Below, one piece after another: positions 1 to 9,142 of a stretch of 12,301 nt of DNA (the first letter of the stretch is position 1; each line of letters begins with the position of its first letter). Made by a program: the position numbers and the translations under genes. The DNA is from JAZDCJ01 sp036311985 (GTDB lineage: Bacteria > Actinomycetota > Actinomycetes > Actinomycetales > Micrococcaceae): NCBI RefSeq assembly GCF_036311985.1, contig NZ_JAZDCJ010000079.1; one strand, 5' to 3'. Below the pieces are notes generated by a model. It was given only the letters and a program-made list of their open reading frames with translations, searched no databases and had not been told where the DNA came from.

Positions 1-1324
1 CGAGGTTCGGCAGGTCCGGGTAGAGGGGGTGGGCGGTGGCGAGGGCCTCGACGCGTTCCTTCAGGCCGGCCAGGGTCTCCGGATCGGCACCGTTTTCGTC
101 GGTCCCGGCGATCAGGGCCTCGGCGATCACGTCCGCGACCTCGGCGAACGCTGCCTCGGAGAAGCCGCGTGTGGCCAGGGCCGGGGTCCCGATCCGCAGC
201 CCCGAGGTCACCATCGGCGGGCGCGGATCGAACGGGACCGCGTTGCGGTTCACCGTGATCTCCACGGACGCGAGCAGATCCTCCGCCTGCTGCCCGTCGA
301 GCACCGAATCCCGCAGGTCCACCAGCACCAGGTGCACGTCCGTGCCCCCGGTCAAGACGCTGATCCCCCGCGAGGCCACGTCCGGGCGGGTGAGGCGTTC
401 GGCCAGGATCCGCGCCCCGGCCAGGGTCCGCGCCTGGCGCTCGGCGAACTCCTCGCCCGCGGCGATCTTGAACGCGACCGCCTTGCCCGCGATCACGTGC
501 TCCAACGGCCCGCCCTGCTGCCCCGGGAACACCGCGGAGTTGACCTTCTTGGCGATCTCCGGATCGTTGGAGAGGATGATTCCGCCGCGCGGGCCCGCCA
601 GCGTCTTGTGCGTCGTGGAGGTCACCACGTGCGCGTGCGGGACCGGGGAGGGATGCAGCCCCGCCGCGACCAGGCCCGCGAAATGCGCCATGTCCACCAT
701 CAGGTACGCCCCGACCGCATCCGCGATCGCCCGGAAGCGGGCGAAGTCCAGCTGCCGCGGATACGCCGACCAACCGGCCACGATCAGCTTCGGCCGGTGC
801 TCCAACGCCAGGGCCTCGACCTCGTCCATGTCCACCTCGTAGCTGGACTCGTCCACCCCGTACGGGACGATCGTGTACAAGCGGCCGGAGAAGTTGATCT
901 TCATCCCGTGCGTCAAGTGCCCGCCATGGGCCAGATTCAACCCCAGCACCGTGTCGCCGGGACGGATCAGCGCGTGCATCACCGACGCGTTGGCCTGGGC
1001 CCCCGAATGCGGCTGCACGTTCGCGAAACCCGCCCCGAAGAGCGCCTTGACCCGCTCGATCGCCAGCGACTCGATCACGTCCACGTGCTCGCACCCACCG
1101 TAGTAGCGCCGCCCCGGATACCCTTCGGCGTACTTGTTCGTCAACACCGAACCCTGCGCCGCCATCACCGCCTGCGCCGTGTGGTTCTCCGAAGCGATCA
1201 TCTCCAGACCGCCCCGCTGCCGCGACAGCTCCGCGTCGATCCCCGCAGCGACCTCCGGATCCAACGCGGCCAACGACGCCGTCAACGACCCCGCGACCAC
1301 CGGCTCATACGTGGTGGTGCTCAC
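1..1324 (-). CDS. glyA: Serine hydroxymethyltransferase (partial, 3' end beyond window)
   Basis: PLP enzyme that interconverts serine + THF and glycine + 5,10-methylene-THF in the cytoplasm. Reading the minus strand from a GTG at 1324 gives MSTTTYEPV, then SHMT hallmarks: GGLEMIASEN near residue 40, NKYAEGYPGRRYYGG near 65-80, and the PLP-lysine motif TSTTHKTLAGPRGG with K240 (codon at 607-605). The frame is open for all 441 codons to the left edge and ends HPLYPDLPNL, so only a few residues should be missing. The GTG overlaps the gcvH stop by four bases (GTGA), indicating translational coupling. As the last gene of the riboswitch-led gcv operon, it probably turns methylene-THF made by GcvT plus glycine into serine. 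Family identity is certain. A second housekeeping glyA elsewhere in the genome cannot be excluded. Confidence 0.96.
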   Translation of the reverse strand, partial: MSTTTYEPVVAGSLTASLAALDPEVAAGIDAELSRQRGGLEMIASENHTAQAVMAAQGSVLTNKYAEGYPGRRYYGGCEHVDVIESLAIERVKALFGAGFANVQPHSGAQANASVMHALIRPGDTVLGLNLAHGGHLTHGMKINFSGRLYTIVPYGVDESSYEVDMDEVEALALEHRPKLIVAGWSAYPRQLDFARFRAIADAVGAYLMVDMAHFAGLVAAGLHPSPVPHAHVVTSTTHKTLAGPRGGIILSNDPEIAKKVNSAVFPGQQGGPLEHVIAGKAVAFKIAAGEEFAERQARTLAGARILAERLTRPDVASRGISVLTGGTDVHLVLVDLRDSVLDGQQAEDLLASVEITVNRNAVPFDPRPPMVTSGLRIGTPALATRGFSEAAFAEVADVIAEALIAGTDENGADPETLAGLKERVEALATAHPLYPDLPNL

Positions 1325-1701
1325 TCGACGTCTCCGCCGTTGGCGGAGGCGTAGTCCTGCGCCGAGAGCAGCGGGCCCTCCTCGGAGACCTCGACGGTGA
1401 AAAGCCAGCCGGCGCCGTAGGGGTCCTCGTTGAGCAGGGCCGGGTTGTCGATGGCCTCCTGGTTGACCTCGACGATCGTCCCCGTCACGGGGGCGTAGAG
1501 GTCGGAGACGGACTTGGTGGACTCGACCTCGCCGCAGGACTCGCCGGCGGTGATGGAGGCGCCGACCTCGGGCAGGTCGACGTAGACGACGTCGCCCAGG
1601 GCGTCGGCGGCGATCTGGGAGATGCCGACCTTGGCCGGGGTGGATCCGTCGATCCATTCGTGCTCGGCGGAGTAGCGGAGGGTGGAGAGGACCTTGCTCA
1701 T
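1321..1701 (-). CDS. gcvH: Glycine cleavage system H protein
   Basis: Lipoyl carrier protein, 126 aa, the usual GcvH size. Its lipoyl-lysine arm shuttles the aminomethyl group from GcvP to GcvT and is reoxidised by the L protein. Visible motifs are YSAEHEWI near the N-terminus, GDVVYVDLPEVG at 36-47, and the lipoylation motif GEVESTKSVSDLYAP with K63 as the modified lysine. The C-terminal half has the conserved NxxxxxNPxLLNEDPYGxGWL pattern. The ATG at 1701 has AAAGGA about ten bases upstream. It lies 38 bp after gcvT and overlaps glyA by GTGA, so it is an internal gene of the gcvPTH-glyA operon. Nothing is missing. It needs lipoylation by LipB/LipA or LplA, encoded elsewhere. Confidence 0.97.
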   Translation of the reverse strand: MSKVLSTLRYSAEHEWIDGSTPAKVGISQIAADALGDVVYVDLPEVGASITAGESCGEVESTKSVSDLYAPVTGTIVEVNQEAIDNPALLNEDPYGAGWLFTVEVSEEGPLLSAQDYASANGGDVE

Positions 1702-1739
1702 GGTGGTGTTCCTTTCGGGAAGGCGGTGCCTGGTGGGTG

Positions 1740-2864
1740 CTACTTCTGGCGCTGGTAGAAGGGCAGGGTGACGACCTCGAAGGGCTCCGCCTTGCCGCGC
1801 AGGTCGACGTCGAGGCGGGTGCCGGTCTCGGCCAGGGCGGCGTCGACGTAGGCGAGGGCCACCGGGTAGCCGAGCGTGGGGCTGGGCTGTCCGGAGGTGA
1901 CCTCGCCGACCGTCTTGCCGTCCTTCATCACAGGGTAGTGCGAACGCCCGGCGCGGCGGCCGAGGCCCTTGAGGCCGACGAGGACGCGGCGCGGCCCGGC
2001 GGCCTTCGCGGCCTCGAGGGCCGCGCGTCCCACGAAGTCGTCCTCCTTCTTGAAGGAGACCACCGGGCCCAGGCCCGCCTCGAACGGCGTCGTGTCCAGG
2101 CCGAGCTCGTTGCCGTAGAGCGGCATGCCGGCCTCGAGGCGCAGCGAGTCGCGGCAGGCCAGGCCCGCCGGGATCAGGCCGGCGTCCGCGCCCGCGGCGA
2201 GCAGGGCCCGCCACAGCCCGGCGGCCCGCGCGTTGGGAACGTAGAGCTCGAAGCCGTCCTCGCCGGTGTATCCCGTGCGGGCCAGGAGCACGTCGATGCC
2301 GGCCACGGCGACCTCGTCGGCGGCGTAGTACTTCATGCCCGTGACGATCCCGGCCGATGCGGCGGGGACGAGTCCGAGCAGGATCGCCTCGGCCGCCGGG
2401 CCCTGCACGGCGACGAGCGAGGTCTCGGCGGAGGCGTCGACGACCTCGACGTCGAAGCCGGCGGCCCGCTCGGCCAGCGCCGCGGCGACGGTGGCCGCGT
2501 TGCCGGCGTTGGGGACCACGAGGAAGCGGTCCTCGGCCCGGCGGTAGGTGATCAGGTCGTCAATGATCCCGCCGTCGGCGTTGCAGATCAGCGAGTACTT
2601 GGCCTTGCCCACGGCCATCACGGCGAGGTTGCCGACGAGGGCGTGGTTCAGGAACGCGGCGGCCTGCGGGCCCTGCACCCAGACCTCGCCCATGTGGGAG
2701 AGGTCGAAGAGGCCGGCCGCGCTGCGCACGGCCTTGTGCTCGGCGAGCTCGGAGCCGTACTTGAGCGGCATGTCCCAGCCGCCGAAGTCGGTGAAGGACG
2801 CGCCGAGGGCGGCGTGCTCGTCGTGGAGCGCCGTGCGGCGCGAGGTGGTGGTCTGTTCGGTCAT
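1740..2864 (-). CDS. gcvT: Glycine cleavage system T protein (aminomethyltransferase)
   Basis: THF-dependent aminomethyltransferase, 374 aa, typical length. It takes the aminomethyl group from lipoyl-GcvH, releases ammonia and forms 5,10-methylene-THF. Visible motifs are FGGWDMPL near residues 27-34, GLFDLSHMGE at 51-60, the folate-site stretch NADGGIIDDL at 95-104 with the conserved aspartates, GYTGEDGFE at 198-206, and RDSLRLEAGMPLYGNEL at 238-254 with the conserved Arg and Glu. The ATG at 2864 has AAAGG about ten bases upstream. Only 14 bp separate it from the gcvP stop, so it is cotranscribed under the glycine riboswitch. The C-terminus (VTLPFYQRQK) matches the family end. No oddities seen. 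Confidence 0.97.
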   Translation of the reverse strand: MTEQTTTSRRTALHDEHAALGASFTDFGGWDMPLKYGSELAEHKAVRSAAGLFDLSHMGEVWVQGPQAAAFLNHALVGNLAVMAVGKAKYSLICNADGGIIDDLITYRRAEDRFLVVPNAGNAATVAAALAERAAGFDVEVVDASAETSLVAVQGPAAEAILLGLVPAASAGIVTGMKYYAADEVAVAGIDVLLARTGYTGEDGFELYVPNARAAGLWRALLAAGADAGLIPAGLACRDSLRLEAGMPLYGNELGLDTTPFEAGLGPVVSFKKEDDFVGRAALEAAKAAGPRRVLVGLKGLGRRAGRSHYPVMKDGKTVGEVTSGQPSPTLGYPVALAYVDAALAETGTRLDVDLRGKAEPFEVVTLPFYQRQK

Positions 2865-2878
2865 GGCGGGTGCCTTTC

Positions 2879-5761
<2,883 letters not shown>

Positions 5762-5764
5762 AAA

Positions 5765-5819
5765 AGGGAACTCCCGTGGTGGTCGGTGTGCACGCACGCC
5801 GAATGAGCTTCGGTTCCCT
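5765..5819 (-). promoter_or_regulatory. Candidate riboswitch expression platform at the gcvP ribosome site
   Basis: Just after the aptamer II P1 stem the transcript reads AGGGAAC (5819-5813). This is the exact complement of GTTCCCT (5771-5765), which covers the spacer between the gcvP GGGAG ribosome site (5775-5771) and its ATG (5761). Between them lies a small hairpin, CCGAA-gctca-TTCGG (5813-5799). Pairing the two 7-mers would occlude the start region. I see no U-tract terminator, so control of translation initiation is the simpler reading. This is inferred from complementarity only. Confidence 0.4.
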
Positions 5820-6008
5820 CCCCGACTCTGTATTGGACCTGAGAGATTCCGCGGTTCCCGGTCTCCCGGGTCCCGCTTGCACCGTCGGTGAGTCTGCGCG
5901 ACTTCTTTCCAGAGTGGCCTCTGCGCGGCGGTACGGGGGCCTGAGAGATTCCCGGGGAGGAAATTGCTCCTACGGCGCCCGCCCATGGCTTGAGCGGGTC
6001 TCTCCCGC
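5820..6008 (-). ncRNA. Tandem glycine riboswitch (two aptamers) in the gcvP leader
   Basis: Two glycine aptamers lie back to back in the gcvP 5' leader. Both contain the identical 13-base core GGAATCTCTCAGG, at 5952-5940 and 5850-5838 (minus). Aptamer I spans about 6008-5905: it has the GGGAGAG start (6006-6000), AGGAGCAA (5971-5964), and a closing CTCTGGAAAG (5914-5905). Aptamer II spans about 5896-5820: it has ACCGACGGTGCAAG, and a P1 formed by GACTC (near 5894) with GAGTC (5828-5824). This is the classic two-aptamer architecture found upstream of gcv operons, where glycine binding usually turns expression on. It fills most of the otherwise gene-free stretch 5762-6089. The class call is very secure. 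Exact stem borders are approximate because no folding was run. Confidence 0.95.
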
Positions 6009-6045
6009 CGCATGTCGATGGCCGTGCCCCTGCGGGCACCCGTTC

Positions 6046-6075
6046 ATTGTATTCCGAGACGCGCGCCACATCCAA
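6046..6075 (-). promoter_or_regulatory. Probable sigma-70-type promoter of the gcv operon
   Basis: On the minus strand, TTGGAT (6075-6070) is separated by 18 bases from TACAAT (6051-6046), a near-consensus -10 box in very GC-rich surroundings. The predicted transcript start is near 6039, about 30 bases before aptamer I. That first stretch can form the hairpin GTGCCC-gcag-GGGCAC (6039-6024). The promoter starts only about 15 bp after the stop of the SGNH hydrolase gene, so read-through from that gene is also possible. Confidence 0.65.
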
Positions 6076-6089
6076 GTGGCCCGGCCGTG

Positions 6090-6857
6090 CTACGGGGCGA
6101 GCCGGACGTAGCCGGGGTACTTGGCCGTGAGCGCATCGCCCGAGGACGTCCCGGTCAGGCGGCGCTTGACCCACGGCAGCACGTGCTCCCGGCCCCACGC
6201 GGCGTCCGCCTTGAGCTTCGCGAGCCGGCCGAGGGCGGGCGCGGCCTCCAGCTCCGGGGTCCGGATGGCGTCGGAGGCGCGGAGCACCTCGAGGACCTTC
6301 TTGGCCATGAGGGTGTGCCCGGGCGTGCCCATGTGGAGCCGGTCGCGGGCCCAGTAGCGCCAGTCCTGGAACTCACGCCAGCGCCAGTAGTCGGCGATCA
6401 CGGCGCCGTGCCGCTCGGCGATCTCGCGCACCCACTCGTTGTAGATCGCGGTCCGGCCGCGGGTCTTGCCGAAGACGGCGGAGCCGGCGGAGTCGAAGCC
6501 CGTGAACAGGAGCACCTCGGCGCCGGAGGCACGCAGCGCGGCGACGGCGCCGGCGTAGCCCTCCATGAGCTCGTCGATGTCCACGCTGGGCCGCAGGATG
6601 TCGTTGCCGCCCGCGTACAGGCTCGCGAGGGTGGGCTTGAGCTCGAGCGCGGCGGGCAGCTGCTCGTCGACGACCTGGCGGATCTTCTTGCCGCGGATGG
6701 CGAGGTTGGCGTAGCCCCAGCCGGGGTCGGCCGCGCACAACTGCTCCGCGACGCGGTCCGCCCAGCCGCGCGCGCCGTTGGGGCGCGACGGGTCGTCGTC
6801 GCCGACGCCCTCGGTGAAGGAGTCTCCCAGTGCCACGAAGCGCTTGCCGTATTCCAC
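6090..6857 (-). CDS. SGNH/GDSL-family hydrolase
   Basis: Putative esterase, lipase or deacylase of the SGNH fold, 255 aa; the substrate is unknown. All four family blocks are visible: block I ALGDSFTEG with nucleophile S13; block II NLAIRGKK with G56; block III YAGGNDIL with G84 and N85; and block V RDRLHMGTPGH with catalytic D172 and H175. No signal peptide or membrane segment is seen, so it is probably cytoplasmic. The start is the GTG at 6857, immediately before EYGKRFVALGDS, as usual in these proteins. The frame continues upstream, but without a good ribosome site. A -10-like TAGGCT ends seven bases before the GTG, suggesting a leaderless or near-leaderless message. It is on the same strand as the gcv operon, which has its own promoter. 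The tail after block V (about residues 195-255) is not recognised. Confidence 0.88.
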   Translation of the reverse strand: MEYGKRFVALGDSFTEGVGDDDPSRPNGARGWADRVAEQLCAADPGWGYANLAIRGKKIRQVVDEQLPAALELKPTLASLYAGGNDILRPSVDIDELMEGYAGAVAALRASGAEVLLFTGFDSAGSAVFGKTRGRTAIYNEWVREIAERHGAVIADYWRWREFQDWRYWARDRLHMGTPGHTLMAKKVLEVLRASDAIRTPELEAAPALGRLAKLKADAAWGREHVLPWVKRRLTGTSSGDALTAKYPGYVRLAP

Positions 6858-6864
6858 GATCCCC

Positions 6865-6870
6865 AGCCTA
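6865..6870 (-). promoter_or_regulatory. Possible -10 box for leaderless SGNH hydrolase transcript
   Basis: TAGGCT fits the TAnnnT pattern of actinobacterial -10 boxes, and its last base lies seven bases before the GTG start at 6857. No convincing -35 or ribosome site is present, which would suit a leaderless message. The motif is short, so the call is weak. Confidence 0.3.
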
Positions 6871-6967
6871 CGACGCGCCCCCGCACAGTCCACACCCAGC
6901 CGGCCGCGGGAGGCTGGAGGCACAGAGGGCGGCCCGCCGGGGCGGCCCCCGTCGAAGGGAATCCACC

Positions 6968-7237
6968 GTGCAGATCCGCCACGCCGTCTTCGCTTCCGTC
7001 GCCTCCGTCGGCCTCGTGGCCGCGGGCTGGCTGGGAGGAACCGCCCTCCAGCCCGCGGGAACGACGCCGGGGCCCGGCCCCTCTTCATCCGTCGCCGTGG
7101 GCGCCCCCTCGGAGTGGTCCCCGCTGCGGCCCGTCGAGCCCGGTGCCCTGCGCAGCGGCACCGCGGTGCAGTTGCTCAGCAGCGCGCCGCCGCGCGTCCC
7201 CGGGGAGCGGGAGCCGGTCGAGGGGAACGCGGCGTGA
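6968..7237 (+). CDS. Small membrane-anchored or secreted protein, function unknown
   Basis: 89-aa protein that I do not recognise. The start is GTG at 6968, preceded by AAGGGA (6955-6960) at an ideal seven-base spacing. The N-terminus MQIRHAVFASVASVGLVAAGWLGGTAL has a short basic n-region and a hydrophobic stretch (about residues 7-28), so it is either a signal peptide or an anchor with the rest outside. The remainder is Pro/Gly/Ser-rich (TTPGPGPSSS), then an Arg/Pro-rich tail, with no catalytic motif visible. Its stop overlaps the GTG of the next gene (GTGA), so the two are very likely made together. It is divergent from the SGNH hydrolase, with 110 bp between starts. A frameshifted fusion with the next gene is possible but less likely, because both genes have good ribosome sites. 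Confidence 0.6.
   Translation: MQIRHAVFASVASVGLVAAGWLGGTALQPAGTTPGPGPSSSVAVGAPSEWSPLRPVEPGALRSGTAVQLLSSAPPRVPGEREPVEGNAA
7220..7226 (+). promoter_or_regulatory. Ribosome binding site deciding the GTG start at 7234
   Basis: GAGGGGA lies seven bases before GTG 7234, inside the 3' end of the upstream small gene. It closely resembles the upstream gene's own AAGGGA site. This supports translation of the second gene from 7234, although its frame is open further upstream. Confidence 0.6.
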
Positions 7238-8022
7238 ACGCGGCGGACGGCGGCATACCGGGCCTTGAACTGCACGTTCCCGGCGACCGGGCGGAGCTGC
7301 ACGCCGCGCGGGAGGCGGTCGGGCGCGGAGCGGCGGGCCTGACGGGGCACGCGGCCGTGGCGGCGGCCGGGGACGTGTTGGCGGCCCTGCGGCTGCCGCA
7401 TTGGGCTCTCTGTTGCGGCGGCTACGTGTATTGCGCCGGATCGCCGTTCCCGGCCCCGCCGGACACCGCGGATCCCTGCTATGGCGATCCGTTCTACGGC
7501 CGCCCGTGGCGGGCCGGGATCACGGCGCCGCGCACGGCCTCGTCGTCGCCGGGGGAAGCGGAGCTGCTGGCCGACGTACCGCTCGCGGGCACCCCCGGCT
7601 TCACGGCGGCGATCGCGACCGAGGCCGGCGACCGGGCGGACGCGTTCGCGCAGGTCAGCGTGCTGGCCGAGGACCTCGGCACGGCACGTTCACTGGCCCT
7701 CGCGGTCCTGCGCGCCGGGCAGGGGGCGCTGCGCCGCGGCGGCCTGGCCAGTGGCACGGCGGGTGGCACGGCGGCCGGCGGACGCCTTGCCGAGGTGCTC
7801 GCCGTCCCCTGGGCCTCGCCGGGCCGGCCCGGAACGCCGCTCGCGACTCACGGCTGGCCGCGGCACCCCGCGCCGACGGCCCACGGGTGGCCCCTCCTGG
7901 GGCTCGAGGCGGTCCGGCCAGGATCGGGCCCTCAGCCGGCGAGCAGCGCCTGGCGCAACGCCACGGTGAGCCGGCCGCCGCGGGAACCCGTGCCGGATTC
8001 CTCGGCGCGGGCCGGCACGTAG
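7234..8022 (+). CDS. Hypothetical protein coupled to upstream small membrane protein
   Basis: 262-aa protein that I cannot assign to a family. The start is the GTG at 7234, overlapping the previous stop as GTGA, with GAGGGGA seven bases upstream. Third codon positions are strongly G/C throughout, supporting real coding. An Ala-rich helical start (residues 20-53) leads into a compact aromatic and cysteine patch (C60, C61, C67, C82, with H56 and several Tyr/Trp). A Leu/Ala-rich helix-like segment follows at about 125-165, then a Gly/Thr/Pro-rich tail. No signal peptide or membrane span was found. The tandem 12-bp repeat at 7751-7774 encodes SGTA/GGTA inside it. The last 30 codons overlap the antisense end of the serine hydrolase gene and look low-complexity. 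They may be run-on sequence after an ancestral stop was lost. The partner gene suggests a joint envelope-related role, but that is a guess. Confidence 0.55.
   Translation: MNAADGGIPGLELHVPGDRAELHAAREAVGRGAAGLTGHAAVAAAGDVLAALRLPHWALCCGGYVYCAGSPFPAPPDTADPCYGDPFYGRPWRAGITAPRTASSSPGEAELLADVPLAGTPGFTAAIATEAGDRADAFAQVSVLAEDLGTARSLALAVLRAGQGALRRGGLASGTAGGTAAGGRLAEVLAVPWASPGRPGTPLATHGWPRHPAPTAHGWPLLGLEAVRPGSGPQPASSAWRNATVSRPPREPVPDSSARAGT
7751..7774 (+). repeat. Perfect 12-bp tandem duplication
   Basis: GTGGCACGGCGG occurs twice head to tail (7751-7762 and 7763-7774). It lies in frame inside the hypothetical gene and adds four residues (reading SGTA then GGTA). It is a likely slippage product and could vary in copy number between strains without breaking the frame. 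Confidence 0.85.
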
Positions 8023-9095
8023 CCGAAGGCGGTCCCGTAGGCGGGATCGCAGAACGCGAGCGAGGCGTTGGCGCCGTCATGTCCGAACGCCTGCCAGGAG
8101 CCGAAGTCGTTGCGCGGCTGGGACTTCATGAACACGATCCCGAAGGCGCCCATGAGCCCGTGCGAGCGATCCGGGCCGAAGACCTGTTCCTCGGCGAACG
8201 CGGTGCGCACGCCCTCCGACAACAGGGGCTCGGAGACGGCACCCGTGCCGTCGTCGATCCCGGTGCCCGCGGCGGCGTAGAGCCGTGCGAGCCCGCGCGC
8301 GTTCGCGACGCCGCCGGCCGCCGCGATGCCCGCGGCCCGGACGGCCTTGACGTTGGGCAGGTCGAGGATGTCCGTGCTGGGGCCGTCCGGCCCGTCGAAG
8401 CCGGACGTCGAGTTCACGGCGAGCCCGAAGTGGCCGTAGGGGTCGATGAATCCCGGATCGGGTCGCTGGGCCGGCTTGAGCACGTCGCGGTAGCGCGGCT
8501 CGAGCTCCTCGGGCAGGCCCAGGTGGAAATCGATGCCGTAGGGGGCGCGGACGCGGCGCTCGTAGATGTCCTGCAGGCGTTCCTCGGCCGTGCGGCGGGC
8601 GAGCTCCTCCATGAACACGCCGATACTCAAGGCGTGGTAGGCGTGGGCCGTGCCGGGCCGCCAGCGCGGGGCGGCGGCTCCGAGGATCCGGGCGCCGAGG
8701 CGCGAATCGAGGTACTCCTCCTGCGTGAGCCCGCCGTCGACCCCCTGCAGCCCGGCCTGGTGGCTCAACAGCAGCCGCACCGTGACGGCCTCCTTGCCGT
8801 TCGCGGCGAACTCCGGCCAGTAGGCGGCGACGGGCGCGTCGAGGTCCAGGACGCCTTCCTGGACGAGCAGCGCCATGACGATCGCGGCGGCTCCCTTGGA
8901 ACAGGAGAAGACCCCGGTCAGCGCCGCGGGATCGGCGTCCGGGCCGACGGCGAGGTCCAGCACGGGCCGTCCCTCGTGGTAGACGGCGAGCTGCGCCGTA
9001 TAGCCGGGATCCTCTTCCGCGTAGCTGCGCAGCAGCTCGGCGACCGACTCGAAACGCGGATCGACGGTGGCCTGGGGCCGGGTGGTATCACTCAC
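7932..9095 (-). CDS. Serine hydrolase, beta-lactamase/esterase (class C-like, EstB/LACTB type)
   Basis: 387-aa serine hydrolase of the Beta-lactamase (class C/CubicO) fold. Such proteins are mostly esterases or peptidases rather than antibiotic-resistance enzymes. Motifs in order are the S-x-x-K active site SCSK in FSCSKGAAA (S64, K67); LLLSHQAGLQGVD at 108-120; the second-motif tyrosine in HAYHALSIG (Y153); and HDG at 339-341 in FGHDGANAS, which replaces the KTG box as in EstB-type esterases. No signal peptide is present, so it is probably cytoplasmic. The start is GTG at 9095. The upstream AGGGG is too close to be a normal ribosome site, but TAGACT ends six bases before the GTG, as expected for a leaderless message. 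The 3' end overlaps the plus-strand hypothetical gene by 91 bp. The substrate cannot be inferred from the sequence. Confidence 0.9.
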   Translation of the reverse strand: MSDTTRPQATVDPRFESVAELLRSYAEEDPGYTAQLAVYHEGRPVLDLAVGPDADPAALTGVFSCSKGAAAIVMALLVQEGVLDLDAPVAAYWPEFAANGKEAVTVRLLLSHQAGLQGVDGGLTQEEYLDSRLGARILGAAAPRWRPGTAHAYHALSIGVFMEELARRTAEERLQDIYERRVRAPYGIDFHLGLPEELEPRYRDVLKPAQRPDPGFIDPYGHFGLAVNSTSGFDGPDGPSTDILDLPNVKAVRAAGIAAAGGVANARGLARLYAAAGTGIDDGTGAVSEPLLSEGVRTAFAEEQVFGPDRSHGLMGAFGIVFMKSQPRNDFGSWQAFGHDGANASLAFCDPAYGTAFGYVPARAEESGTGSRGGRLTVALRQALLAG

Positions 9096-9097
9096 GC

Positions 9098-9110
9098 CCC
9101 TAGTCTAGGG
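9098..9110. promoter_or_regulatory. Perfect 13-bp palindrome with embedded -10-like box
   Basis: CCCTAGTCTAGGG is a 6+1+6 perfect inverted repeat in the 47-bp gap between the RNase H stop and the serine hydrolase start. On the minus strand it contains TAGACT (9107-9102), six bases before the GTG at 9095. It could be an operator overlapping a leaderless promoter. No -35 box is evident. CTAG is a generally rare tetramer in bacterial genomes, so two copies in 13 bp stand out. Confidence 0.4.
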
Positions 9111-9142
9111 ACACGGGCAAGCCGCGCCGCCGGCGTCCGGTG

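Noticed and set aside
29..1354. 441-codon plus-strand open frame opposite glyA
   Set aside because: It is a shadow of glyA: high G/C at the third codon position keeps the antisense frame open. The product is Arg/His/Gly-rich with no domain pattern, whereas the minus strand is unmistakable SHMT.
5762..6013. N-terminal extension of gcvP to 1044 residues
   Set aside because: The added sequence is the glycine riboswitch RNA. GcvP homology begins just after ATG 5761, which has its own ribosome site.
6931..6951. GC palindrome in the divergent gap before 6968 as a terminator or operator
   Set aside because: The short GGGGC/GCCCC symmetry is expected by chance at this GC content, and there is no U-tract or position suggesting a function.
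7932..9095. Antibiotic-resistance beta-lactamase
   Set aside because: It has the S-x-x-K fold but HDG in place of KTG, Y-H-A in place of Y-x-N, and no export signal, so an esterase or peptidase role is more likely.
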